54,908 nucleotides of DNA from Candidatus Planktophila sp. (lineage in GTDB: Bacteria; Actinomycetota; Actinomycetes; Nanopelagicales; Nanopelagicaceae): contig SHVG01000003.1 in the NCBI GenBank assembly GCA_009691145.1, positions 1-54,908 on the forward strand, in the 5' to 3' direction. Below are positions 8,673 through 16,945 of this stretch, one piece after another. The translations under genes were made by a program, and so were the position numbers. A model generated the notes under the pieces. That model was given only the letters and a program-made list of their open reading frames with translations, was not told where the DNA came from and ran no database searches. Every line of letters begins with the position of its first letter. The stretch's first letter is position 1.

Positions 8673-9678
8673 AAACTTTATTCTTGCCATACTGTCAGTC
8701 TCACTTCTCAGCGGCTGTGCAACGTTGACCCAGACATTCAAATCATTGACTCCGAAAGCTATTGAAAAAAGCGTATTGAGCGGGCGTGAAGGCGGTAATG
8801 GTCCGGTCTTGGTAGTAAAGATTGACGATACAAATGGCGCACATCCGCAGATAGGCCTGGAAGATGCCGATGTTGTCTATATCGAAGAGGTAGAGGGTGG
8901 CCTGACGCGCATCGCCGCAGTTTTTTCCTCCGTGATTCCAATGCGCATTGGCCCAGTGCGAAGCGCGCGAATCTCAGATATTGAAATCATGAGTCAATAC
9001 GGGCGAGTTGCATTTGCATACAGCGGTGCACAAAAGAAACTCTTATCGGTGATCGTTGCCGCTAATCTAGAAAACTTAGGTGCACAGGCACAGTCACCAA
9101 CTATCTATACAACTGACCCTGCGCGAAAACAGCCATATGCAATGGTTCTGCGGGCAGATCTCTTGATGCAAAAGATTATTGATAAGGGTTATGTAATCGA
9201 CTCTGCACGATCAGTTGGCTGGAGCTTTGGTGATGCCAAATCTGAAGGTGTCCCGATTTCACGTGTTGTTCTGCACTGGCCCGCTGCAACCTATAGCGCT
9301 ATCTGGTCAAAGACCGAGAGCCGTTGGCATTTAACGCACAACAACGAACCAGATCTATCTGAGACCGGTAAGAGACTTGGCCCAACTACCTTTGTGATTC
9401 AAATAGTTTCGATTACGCCATCGATATATGAAGATAAGTTCGGGGCAGTCACACCATTTTCAAATACCGTTGGTACGGGCACGGGCTACATCTTGCGTGA
9501 TGGCAAGAGCTATACCGCGACATGGAGCCGTCCATCGGCCGATGTCGGAACAAGTTGGAAGGCCCTAGATGGCAGCGAAATCACCTTTGCCCCTGGGCAA
9601 GTGTGGGTCGCACTCACTGATACCGAACCTGATTTCACGCTGATAACTGCGAGCGCGAAGCCCTCGCCGACAAAGTAG
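8647..9678 (+). CDS. DUF3048 (YerB-like) lipoprotein
   Basis: 343 aa secreted lipoprotein. The signal peptide 'NFILAILSVSLLSGCATL' has a lipobox LSGC, so it is probably anchored to the outer membrane face. The mature part carries the DUF3048 pattern: 'PVLVVKIDDTNGAHPQIGLE', 'DADVVYIEEVEGGLTRIAAV', 'GPVRSARISDIEI' and 'YSGAQKKLL'. Biochemical role is not established. The start is ATG 8647 or ATG 8662 (MRSRNFIL..), the latter giving a more classical signal peptide. It overlaps the end of the LemA-like gene. Confidence 0.85.
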   Translation: MSSSSMRSRNFILAILSVSLLSGCATLTQTFKSLTPKAIEKSVLSGREGGNGPVLVVKIDDTNGAHPQIGLEDADVVYIEEVEGGLTRIAAVFSSVIPMRIGPVRSARISDIEIMSQYGRVAFAYSGAQKKLLSVIVAANLENLGAQAQSPTIYTTDPARKQPYAMVLRADLLMQKIIDKGYVIDSARSVGWSFGDAKSEGVPISRVVLHWPAATYSAIWSKTESRWHLTHNNEPDLSETGKRLGPTTFVIQIVSITPSIYEDKFGAVTPFSNTVGTGTGYILRDGKSYTATWSRPSADVGTSWKALDGSEITFAPGQVWVALTDTEPDFTLITASAKPSPTK

Positions 9679-9720
9679 GATATCCCTCTAGCAATCGAAG
9701 AGATACATTGGAGAACGGTA

Positions 9721-10608
9721 ATGGCACAAGAAACAGGTACTGGGCGAGTCAAGCGTGGCATGGCTGAGTTGCTCAAAGGCGGAGTCATCATGGATGTCGT
9801 TAACGCCGAGCAGGCAAAGATCGCCGAAGATGCTGGCGCAGTTGCCGTTATGGCGCTAGAGCGCGTACCTGCAGATATTCGCGCCCAAGGTGGCGTTGCA
9901 CGTATGTCAGATCCCGACATGATTGAAAAGATTAAGGCCGCTGTCTCTATCCCAGTAATGGCTAAGGCCCGCATTGGACACTTTGTTGAGGCACAGGTTT
10001 TGCAATCACTCGGAGTCGACTACATCGATGAGTCTGAAGTTCTAACGCCAGCAGATTACAAAAACCATATCGATAAGTGGAACTTCACCGTTCCATTTGT
10101 ATGTGGTGCAACAAATCTTGGCGAGGCACTGCGACGCATCAACGAGGGCGCTGCAATGATTCGCTCCAAGGGCGAGGCCGGCACTGGCGATGTTTCAAAT
10201 GCTATGCAGCACATGCGCGAAATTAACGATGAGATTCGTCGTCTCTCATCACTTCGTGAAGATGAGTTATACGTCGCAGCAAAAGAGTTACAAGCACCAT
10301 ATGAGTTAGTTAAAGAGGTTGCTGAAAAGGGCAAGCTCCCAGTTGTTCTCTTTACCGCTGGTGGAATCGCAACTCCGGCCGATGCTGCACTAATGATGAG
10401 CATGGGCGCAGATGGGGTATTCATCGGCTCAGGAATCTTTAAATCAAGTAACCCAGCGCAGCGTGCAGCTGCATGTGTGCGTGCAACTACTTTCTGGGAT
10501 GATCCAAAGGTTATCGCCGATGCCTCTCGCGGCTTAGGTGAGGCAATGGTTGGTATCAACGTGGCAGATCTTCCAGTACCACACCGTCTTGCAGAGCGTG
10601 GTTGGTAG
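9721..10608 (+). CDS. pdxS: Pyridoxal 5'-phosphate synthase, PdxS subunit
   Basis: 295 aa TIM-barrel synthase subunit making PLP from ribose 5-phosphate, glyceraldehyde 3-phosphate and ammonia supplied by PdxT. Family motifs include '[20 protein letters not shown]', '[15 protein letters not shown]', '[12 protein letters not shown]', '[11 protein letters not shown]' and '[20 protein letters not shown]'. The length is normal. GGAGAA seven bases or so upstream of the ATG serves as ribosome site. pdxT follows 12 bases downstream, as in most deoxyxylulose-independent PLP producers. Confidence 0.98.
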   Translation: MAQETGTGRVKRGMAELLKGGVIMDVVNAEQAKIAEDAGAVAVMALERVPADIRAQGGVARMSDPDMIEKIKAAVSIPVMAKARIGHFVEAQVLQSLGVDYIDESEVLTPADYKNHIDKWNFTVPFVCGATNLGEALRRINEGAAMIRSKGEAGTGDVSNAMQHMREINDEIRRLSSLREDELYVAAKELQAPYELVKEVAEKGKLPVVLFTAGGIATPADAALMMSMGADGVFIGSGIFKSSNPAQRAAACVRATTFWDDPKVIADASRGLGEAMVGINVADLPVPHRLAERGW

Positions 10609-10620
10609 CCAGTAAGCATC

Positions 10621-11217
10621 ATGAAGGTCGGAGTACTTGCACTACAGGGCGATGTTCGCGAGCACATTAGTGCGCTGATCGCTTGCGGTGTTTATCCGAC
10701 AACTGTTCGCCGCCCCGCCGAGCTGGCAGCAGTTGAAGCACTTGTTATTCCAGGTGGTGAATCAACGACTATCGCCCATCTTTCACAAATATTTGATCTA
10801 TTTCAACCAATCCGAGATCGAATCGCGCATGGAATGCCCGTCTATGGCTCGTGCGCTGGAATGATTTTATTGGCCGATCACATTCTCGATGCTAAGGCCG
10901 GTCAAGAAACCTTCGGCGGTCTCGACATCACAGTTCGTCGAAATGCATTTGGACGCCAGGTTGACTCATTCGAATCCGATATCGCCTTTGCCGATGCAAC
11001 ACCTGCGCCGGTGCGCGCAGTATTTATTCGCGCTCCGTGGGTGGAAGAGATTGGCACCGGTATTGAAATCTTGGCAGAAATAGATTCACATCCAGTGGCG
11101 GTGCGTTCGAAGAGTATTTTGGCGACATCATTTCATCCAGAGCTCACAGGCGATCACCGAATCCACCGATACTTTATTGAGGAAGTAGCACGAGGCGCAC
11201 TGCAACATCTACAGTAG
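10621..11217 (+). CDS. pdxT: PLP synthase glutaminase subunit PdxT
   Basis: 198 aa class I glutamine amidotransferase delivering ammonia to PdxS. The oxyanion/nucleophile motif is '[13 protein letters not shown]' (catalytic Cys) and the His-Glu pair is in '[13 protein letters not shown]'. 'VIPGGESTT' is the usual N-terminal signature. It is in an operon with pdxS. The stop codon lies inside a 12-bp perfect palindrome. Confidence 0.97.
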   Translation: MKVGVLALQGDVREHISALIACGVYPTTVRRPAELAAVEALVIPGGESTTIAHLSQIFDLFQPIRDRIAHGMPVYGSCAGMILLADHILDAKAGQETFGGLDITVRRNAFGRQVDSFESDIAFADATPAPVRAVFIRAPWVEEIGTGIEILAEIDSHPVAVRSKSILATSFHPELTGDHRIHRYFIEEVARGALQHLQ

Positions 11218-11226
11218 TTCGAACTA
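11215..11226. repeat. 12-bp perfect palindrome TAGTTCGAACTA
   Basis: Perfect two-fold symmetric sequence overlapping the pdxT stop codon and lying 19 bases before the yebC ATG. It could be an operator for yebC-ruvCAB or chance. It is not the actinobacterial LexA box, which has GAAC and GTTC half-sites in the opposite order separated by four bases. Confidence 0.35.
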
Positions 11227-11244
11227 ATACAAAGGGGTTTAACA

Positions 11245-11997
11245 ATGTCTGGCCATTCCAAATGGGCGACAACTAAGCACAAAAAGGCGATTATTGATAG
11301 CCGCCGTGCAAAGGTCTTCGCAAAACAGATTCGTGCAATCGAAGTCGCAGCGCGCAACGGTGGCGCCGATCTTGAGGGCAATCCAACTCTATTTGATGCA
11401 ATCACCAAGGCTAAAAAATCCTCGATGCCGGCCGATAATATCGAGCGTGCAGTTAAACGCGGTGCGGGCCTCGAACTCGGTGCCGCCGATTATCAAACAA
11501 TTATGTATGAGGGTTATGGACCATCCGGTGTTGCCATCATGATCGAATGCCTGACCGATAATAGAAATAGATCCTCCTCCGAAGTTCGCGTTGCAGTAAC
11601 TCGTAACGGCGGAACCATGGCCAATCCTGGCTCGGTTGCATATCTCTTTAACCGTAAAGGCGTTGTCATTGTTAAGAAAAGCGATGGACTCACAGAAGAC
11701 TCGATTCTAGAAGCGGTGCTCGATGCTGGCGCCGAAGCGGTAAATGACTTAGGTGAGGCATTCGAAGTCGTTAGTGAATCAAGTGATTTAGTTCCGGTGA
11801 GAACAGCGCTTCAAGGCGCTGGTATCGATTACGAATCCGCCGATTCATCATTTCTGCCTTCGATGCACATACAACTAGATGCCGATGGGGCCAAGAAGGT
11901 ATTTGAACTCATCGATGCTATTGAAGAGCTCGATGATGTGCAGAACGTCTTTAGTAACTTTGATGTATCGGATGAAGTTATGGCGAGCCTGGATTAA
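11245..11997 (+). CDS. yebC: YebC/PmpR-family protein
   Basis: 250 aa, full length. It opens with the invariant '[20 protein letters not shown]' and contains '[20 protein letters not shown]' and '[20 protein letters not shown]'. Family members have been described both as transcriptional regulators (PmpR) and as ribosome-associated factors that relieve stalling at polyproline, so either role is possible. AAAGGGG nine bases before the ATG is a good ribosome site. Its position ahead of ruvC is common to many actinobacteria. Confidence 0.95.
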   Translation: MSGHSKWATTKHKKAIIDSRRAKVFAKQIRAIEVAARNGGADLEGNPTLFDAITKAKKSSMPADNIERAVKRGAGLELGAADYQTIMYEGYGPSGVAIMIECLTDNRNRSSSEVRVAVTRNGGTMANPGSVAYLFNRKGVVIVKKSDGLTEDSILEAVLDAGAEAVNDLGEAFEVVSESSDLVPVRTALQGAGIDYESADSSFLPSMHIQLDADGAKKVFELIDAIEELDDVQNVFSNFDVSDEVMASLD

Positions 11998-12055
11998 ATT
12001 CTTGGTAAAAACCTTAGGCTAGATGTCTCATTGGGCGGTGGAGTTAGGTGGTGGG

Positions 12056-12592
12056 ATGCGAGTTTTGGGTATTGATCCAGGCCTAACGCGCTGCGGCATC
12101 GGAATCGTTGAGGGCGCCGTAGGAAAACCGCTGTCCATGGTGGGTGTGGGAGTCATTCTTACCCCGAGCGATCTTGCCCTTGAATCTCGCTTACTAGAGT
12201 TAGATAGAGCGATTAATGAATGGGTTTCAATCTGGAGCCCCGATGTTATTGCGGTGGAGCGCGTATTTGCTCAGCACAATGTCGGCACCGTGATGGGTAC
12301 GGGACAAGCTGCAGGCATCGCACTTCTTATCGCCGCGAAATCTGGAATCCCCGTGATGATGCATACACCGAGTGAAGTCAAGGCGGCGGTAACGGGATCA
12401 GGTCGGGCAAACAAGGCCCAAGTTGCACAGATGGTCGCCAAACTGCTTAATCTGAGCGAGATTCCAAAGCCCGTTGATGCAACCGATGCATTGGCACTTG
12501 CCATCTGTCATATCTGGCGAGGCGGGGCAAATACAAAGATCGCTACGGCCGTTGCCGCTGAAAAATCACGTCTACGAAAGCTGCGTGGATAG
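12056..12592 (+). CDS. ruvC: Holliday junction resolvase RuvC
   Basis: Endonuclease resolving Holliday junctions with RuvAB. RNase H-like fold with 'RVLGIDPGLTRCG' (first Asp), 'AVERVFAQHNVGT' (Glu) and 'DATDALALAICH' (final Asp pair). The frame opens at ATG 12023, but homology begins at MRVLGIDPG, so I use ATG 12056 (178 aa). A purine-rich ribosome site (GGTGGTGGG) precedes it. RuvA starts at the base after the stop. A TAGGCT directly before ATG 12023 could be a leaderless promoter, which would favour the longer start. Confidence 0.93.
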   Translation: MRVLGIDPGLTRCGIGIVEGAVGKPLSMVGVGVILTPSDLALESRLLELDRAINEWVSIWSPDVIAVERVFAQHNVGTVMGTGQAAGIALLIAAKSGIPVMMHTPSEVKAAVTGSGRANKAQVAQMVAKLLNLSEIPKPVDATDALALAICHIWRGGANTKIATAVAAEKSRLRKLRG

Positions 12593-13207
12593 ATGATCTC
12601 CACAATAAACGGCTCCGTGCGCTCGATTCATAACGATCGATTAATCGTTGAAGTCGGGGGAGTCGGATTAAGCATCTTGGTCAATGCAGCCACCAGCGCC
12701 GGAGTAACGATGGGCTCACAAGTGCAGTTATTTACAACCCTCGTTGTGCGTGAAGACTCACTGACCTTATTTGGATTTCTCAGTGATGAGGCCCGTTCAT
12801 TATTTGAACTAGTACAGACAGTTTCAGGTATCGGTCCGAAGGTTGCGCTATCAATTCTTGGTGCGCTGACGCCTGAAGATTTGGGTCGAGCGATTGCAAC
12901 GCAAGATGTTGCCTCAATCGAGCGAGTACCAGGAATCGGCCGAAAAGGTGCACAGCGAATGATCCTGGAGCTACAGGGAAAGTTAAGCGTTCTATCGAGC
13001 GGGCCAACCTACGCTGGACATGTTGCACCGTGGCGTGAGAATTTAACTGGGGCACTAGTCTCTCTGGGGTTTTCTCCCAAAGAGTCCGATAGCGCTATCT
13101 CTGCGGTGCTTTCACGCTTATCGGCCAATGGTGAAGATCCATCAAAAGTAGCGTTAAGTGATCTATTGAAAGCCGCCTTAGCAAATGCAAAGAGTTCACG
13201 TGGCTGA
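12593..13207 (+). CDS. ruvA: Holliday junction DNA helicase subunit RuvA
   Basis: 204 aa junction-binding subunit. OB-fold N-terminus ('[12 protein letters not shown]'), two helix-hairpin-helix motifs ('[18 protein letters not shown]', '[18 protein letters not shown]') and a C-terminal RuvB-contacting domain ('[16 protein letters not shown]'). Directly abuts ruvC and overlaps ruvB. Confidence 0.97.
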   Translation: MISTINGSVRSIHNDRLIVEVGGVGLSILVNAATSAGVTMGSQVQLFTTLVVREDSLTLFGFLSDEARSLFELVQTVSGIGPKVALSILGALTPEDLGRAIATQDVASIERVPGIGRKGAQRMILELQGKLSVLSSGPTYAGHVAPWRENLTGALVSLGFSPKESDSAISAVLSRLSANGEDPSKVALSDLLKAALANAKSSRG

Positions 13208-14240
13208 GGATCGCTTAGTGGCTTCAAATATTAAGGGTGAGGAATCAGCGCTGGAGCATGCACTCCGTCCAACAACGTTAAAAGAGTTCATTGGTCAGCA
13301 TCGCGTGCGCGAACAAATCGATGTTTTGCTAACGGCCGCTCGCCATCGCAAGACACCTGCCGACCATATTTTATTATCGGGCCCGCCTGGACTTGGAAAA
13401 ACAACTCTGGCACTTATTTTAGCTAGCGAGATGTCGGCACCGATTCGAATTTCCAGCGGTCCTGCCATTACACATGCCGGAGATCTAGCTGCGATTCTCT
13501 CATCCCTAGTTGAGGGGGAGATTTTATTTCTCGATGAGATACACCGTTTACCAAGGCCGGCTGAAGAGCTTTTATATTTAGCGATGGAGGATTTTCGCGT
13601 CGATGTTGTAGTCGGTAAAGGTCCTGGTGCCACAGCGATTCCGCTACAGCTCCCACATTTCACTCTCGTTTGCGCAACAACGCGCAGCGGTTTATTAACT
13701 AGTCCGTTACGTGATCGCTTTGGTTTCACTGCGCACTTGGATTTCTATAGCGATGAGGAGCTCGCACAGGTTATAACTCGCAGTGCAGCCCTGCTTGAAA
13801 TCAAGATCGCTCCGGATGCAGTTACTGAAATATCTGGCCGCTCTCGTGGTACCCCGCGTATCGCCAATCGATTACTGCGTAGGGTTCGTGACTATGGACA
13901 GGTCAAGGGCAGCGCTCTTATCTCCTTGGTAGATACCCAGGCAGCACTTGAGATCTACGAGATCGATGCGCTGGGTTTAGATCGATTGGATCGCGCTGTT
14001 TTAACGGCGCTCATCGAGCGCTTCAATGGGGGGCCGGTAGGTCTTTCAACGCTAGCGATCGCAGTTGGCGAAGAGAGTGAGACCGTTGAATCAGTTGCCG
14101 AGCCCTTTCTGGTGCGCAATGGATTCATGGCCAGAACTGCGCGTGGACGGGTTGCAACTGCGATGGGTTTTGCCCATATAGGACGAACACCACCTCCTCA
14201 ACTTGCATCTCTTTTCGACACACCCGCAATTGATGCCTAG
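13200..14240 (+). CDS. ruvB: Holliday junction branch migration ATPase RuvB
   Basis: AAA+ motor that drives branch migration with RuvA. Walker A '[11 protein letters not shown]', Walker B '[10 protein letters not shown]', sensor region '[18 protein letters not shown]', and the C-terminal winged helix ends normally. The start is GTG 13200, overlapping the ruvA TGA, with AAAGAG just upstream; ATG 13185 in the same frame would add five residues. The length of about 346 aa is typical. The ruvCAB order is complete. Confidence 0.96.
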   Translation: MAEDRLVASNIKGEESALEHALRPTTLKEFIGQHRVREQIDVLLTAARHRKTPADHILLSGPPGLGKTTLALILASEMSAPIRISSGPAITHAGDLAAILSSLVEGEILFLDEIHRLPRPAEELLYLAMEDFRVDVVVGKGPGATAIPLQLPHFTLVCATTRSGLLTSPLRDRFGFTAHLDFYSDEELAQVITRSAALLEIKIAPDAVTEISGRSRGTPRIANRLLRRVRDYGQVKGSALISLVDTQAALEIYEIDALGLDRLDRAVLTALIERFNGGPVGLSTLAIAVGEESETVESVAEPFLVRNGFMARTARGRVATAMGFAHIGRTPPPQLASLFDTPAIDA

Positions 14241-14251
14241 ACTCTGCCTCT

Positions 14252-15883
14252 ATGTCTACACCAACTAAAGCTATAAAGACGGCTGGCCGTCCCGCCCGTT
14301 CATTGGCAGTTTTGGCCCTGGTGCTTCTGGCCCTGGTCGCACTTGTCTTTGTTCAAGGAGCAACGGCCGTGCGTCTTGGCCTGGATCTTCGAGGTGGAAC
14401 CTCCGTCACCCTTCAACCGCGTATTGCACCGGGAGAAAGTGGAAAGGTTACAAACGTGGCGATCGACCAAGCGGTCTCAATCATTCGTCAACGCGTTAAC
14501 TCTTTAGGTGTGGCTGAATCCGAGGTTGCAGCCCAAGGTAGTGGCACAAATCGCCAGATCGTTATCTCAGTTCCTGGAGATACTGGACGCAGAGTTGTCG
14601 AGTTAGTTGGTCAAACTGCAGAGCTTCGCTTTCGCCAAGTTCTTGCAAGCTCACCAGGTATCGCAACGGCAGGCTCTACCGCAGCAGTAACGGCAGGCTC
14701 TACCGCAGCAGTAACGGCAGGCTCGAGCGCGGCAGTAACGGCAGGCTCGAGCGCGGCAGCAACGGCAGGCTCTACCGCGGCAGTAGAGACTGGCTCAACG
14801 GCGACTCCGATTAACGGTGTTAGTGCTGCAGTTGATGCAAAGTTCGCCGCCCTTGATTGTACGAAGGTAGCAAATCTTCAAGGTACTGGCGCCGATAGAC
14901 CAACTGAGACGATTGCAGTATGTGATCGCGCGGGAACAACGAAATATATTTTGGCACCGGCTGAAGTATTGGGTCGACAGATTTCAAAGGCATCTGCAGG
15001 AATCGATACACAGGGTGGAAACGCTTGGTATGTAAGTCTGACTTTTAATGGCGAGGGCACAACTGCTTTCGGCGCACTCACCACTCGCGTTACAACTTTG
15101 GTCGAACCGCTCAATCAGGTAGCGATCGTTCTCGATGGATTAGTAGTTTCATCACCACGTATCAACGAGCCGATTCCATCTGGAAATGCGCAGATCACCG
15201 GAAGCTTTACGCAACTTGAAGCCCAGGATTTAGCAAATGTTTTGAAGTACGGTGCATTGCCACTTGCATTTGATCGCGGGGAAGTTCAACAGGTTTCTCC
15301 AACGCTGGGAGCTGATCAATTAAATGCGGGCTTAATCGCTGGCGGACTTGGCTTACTCCTGGTCTTCCTGTACTCACTTCTTTACTACCGCGGACTGGGT
15401 CTTGTCACCGTTGGCTCACTCCTTGTCGCTGGATCATTTGTCGGCGTTTTATTCCTGCTTCTTGGAAAGTGGATTGGATTCACATTGACTTTGGCTGGAA
15501 TTGCCGGTGCCATTGTCGCGATCGGTGTCACGGCCGACTCATTTATCGTTTACTTCGAACGTATACGAGATGAGCTACGAGAGGGCAGATCGCTACGTAC
15601 AGCCGTTGAAACTGGCTGGATACGTGCTCGTCATACAATTCTTGTAGCCGACTTCGTCTCCATTATCGCCGCCGTTCTTCTCTACTTCTTTGCAGTCGGC
15701 GGAGTTCGCGGATTCGCATTTACATTAGGACTAACAACTCTGATCGATTTACTTGTTGTCTTCTTCTTCACAAAACCTCTAGTAACGATCCTTGCTCAAT
15801 TGAATTTCTACTCTTCAGGTCATGCACTCTCTGGCTTTTCAGCTAAGAGCACCGGAACCCTGCCAGTAACAAAGGAGGCATAA
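14252..15883 (+). CDS. secD: Protein translocase subunit SecD with an Ala/Thr/Ser/Gly repeat
   Basis: 543 aa RND-family membrane protein using proton-motive force to assist Sec export. An N-terminal transmembrane helix is followed by 'LGLDLRGGTSVTL'; the C-terminal half has five transmembrane helices with 'GIAGAIVAIGVTADSFIVYF'. The external P1 region carries five 8-residue repeats (TAGSTAAV-like, residues about 139-186). No yajC lies between ruvB and secD, although that is the usual actinobacterial arrangement. No clear Shine-Dalgarno is seen; TAGACT ends seven bases before the ATG and could be the -10 of a leaderless promoter. Confidence 0.95.
   Translation: MSTPTKAIKTAGRPARSLAVLALVLLALVALVFVQGATAVRLGLDLRGGTSVTLQPRIAPGESGKVTNVAIDQAVSIIRQRVNSLGVAESEVAAQGSGTNRQIVISVPGDTGRRVVELVGQTAELRFRQVLASSPGIATAGSTAAVTAGSTAAVTAGSSAAVTAGSSAAATAGSTAAVETGSTATPINGVSAAVDAKFAALDCTKVANLQGTGADRPTETIAVCDRAGTTKYILAPAEVLGRQISKASAGIDTQGGNAWYVSLTFNGEGTTAFGALTTRVTTLVEPLNQVAIVLDGLVVSSPRINEPIPSGNAQITGSFTQLEAQDLANVLKYGALPLAFDRGEVQQVSPTLGADQLNAGLIAGGLGLLLVFLYSLLYYRGLGLVTVGSLLVAGSFVGVLFLLLGKWIGFTLTLAGIAGAIVAIGVTADSFIVYFERIRDELREGRSLRTAVETGWIRARHTILVADFVSIIAAVLLYFFAVGGVRGFAFTLGLTTLIDLLVVFFFTKPLVTILAQLNFYSSGHALSGFSAKSTGTLPVTKEA
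14666..14809 (+). repeat. Five 24-bp tandem repeats plus a degenerate sixth, in frame in secD
   Basis: Units begin at 14666, 14690, 14714, 14738 and 14762, each of the form ACGGCAGGCTC then (TACC or GAGC) GC(A/G)GCAGTA. Units 1 and 2 are identical; 3 and 4 share TCGAGC. A diverged sixth unit (GAGACTGGCTCAACG..) follows at 14786. All differences keep the frame and encode TAG-S-(T/S)-AA-(V/A). Copy number may vary between strains. Confidence 0.95.
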
Positions 15884-15886
15884 GTA

Positions 15887-16936
15887 ATGTTAAAGCTCTC
15901 AGGTATTGGTGGCCGTCTCTACCGCGGTGAAACATCTATCGATTTCATTGGTAAGCGCCGGCGTTGGTACTCAATCTCAGCTCTCTTCATCTTGCTATCT
16001 ATCGCAGCTCTGTCTTTGCAGGGCCTGCATCTTGGTATCGAGTTCAAGGGCGGCTCATCCTTTACCGTTAACAAGGCAGGTGCATCTATTGCCGATGCTC
16101 GTGCAGCGGTTGCTACAGTAGGTATCCCCGGCGAAATCATTGTGCAAAATATCGGCACGGATAAGGTCCGCGTACAGACAGTGGCCCTTGATGCTGCACA
16201 AAATAACGCTGTGCAAGATGCGCTAGCTACAAAGTTCTCAGTCACCGTTGAATCAATCGATACACAGATCGTTGGGCCTTCGTGGGGTAAGGAGATCACA
16301 CGCAAGGCGCTCTACGGTCTATTTGGATTCCTCATCTGCGTGATGCTCTATCTGGCGATGGCCTTTGAGCCCAAGATGTCGGTCGCTGCAATCGTTGCAG
16401 TTATTCATGACGTCTTTATTACCGTTGGAATTTATGCACTGGTTGGCTTCGATGTCACACCTGCTACCGTCATTGGCTTCTTAACTATTCTGGGTTACTC
16501 CCTCTATGACACCGTTGTTGTCTTCGACAAGATCCGTGAAAACACGCGTACGATTACAGCAAGTTCGAAGAGCACCTATTCGCAGGCAACTAACCTGGCT
16601 GTTAACCAGACATTGGTACGATCATTTAATACCTCGCTTATCGCTCTACTTCCAGTGGGATCGATCTTGTTCGTCGGTGCAGGACTCCTTGGCGCCGGTA
16701 CGTTAAAAGATCTCTCGCTTGCACTCTTTATCGGTTTAGCGGTGGGTACATACTCATCGGTCTTTATCGCACCACCAGTGCTAGCTCAGTTACGTGAGAA
16801 AGAGCCTGCGATGATCGCACTTGCTAAACGCGTCAATGGCCGTGGCGCAACACCAACAACCTTTGCTCCAGTTGTCGTTGCAAGCGGTGAACACCGTGGA
16901 CCACGTAACCAGCCAAAGCGTAAAGGCCGCAAGTAG
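15887..16936 (+). CDS. secF: Protein translocase subunit SecF
   Basis: 349 aa partner of SecD. N-terminal transmembrane helix, then 'GLHLGIEFKGGSSFTVN', five C-terminal transmembrane helices and the conserved 'GFLTILGYSLYDTVVVFDKI'. It ends in a basic tail ('PRNQPKRKGRK'). A strong AAAGGAGG ribosome site lies inside the end of secD. In an operon with secD (3 bp gap) and followed by rel nine bases later. Confidence 0.96.
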   Translation: MLKLSGIGGRLYRGETSIDFIGKRRRWYSISALFILLSIAALSLQGLHLGIEFKGGSSFTVNKAGASIADARAAVATVGIPGEIIVQNIGTDKVRVQTVALDAAQNNAVQDALATKFSVTVESIDTQIVGPSWGKEITRKALYGLFGFLICVMLYLAMAFEPKMSVAAIVAVIHDVFITVGIYALVGFDVTPATVIGFLTILGYSLYDTVVVFDKIRENTRTITASSKSTYSQATNLAVNQTLVRSFNTSLIALLPVGSILFVGAGLLGAGTLKDLSLALFIGLAVGTYSSVFIAPPVLAQLREKEPAMIALAKRVNGRGATPTTFAPVVVASGEHRGPRNQPKRKGRK

Positions 16937-16945
16937 GCAGCTAAC

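Noticed and set aside
10056-10667. 203-codon minus-strand frame over pdxS
   Set aside because: Shadow of a highly conserved gene; no recognisable domain or ribosome site.
11215-11226. LexA/SOS box ahead of ruvCAB
   Set aside because: Half-site order is GTTC-GAAC without the four-base spacer; actinobacterial SOS boxes read GAAC-N4-GTTC.
14666-14809. Direct repeats considered as a CRISPR-like array
   Set aside because: Units are contiguous, 24 bp, without spacers, and in frame within secD.
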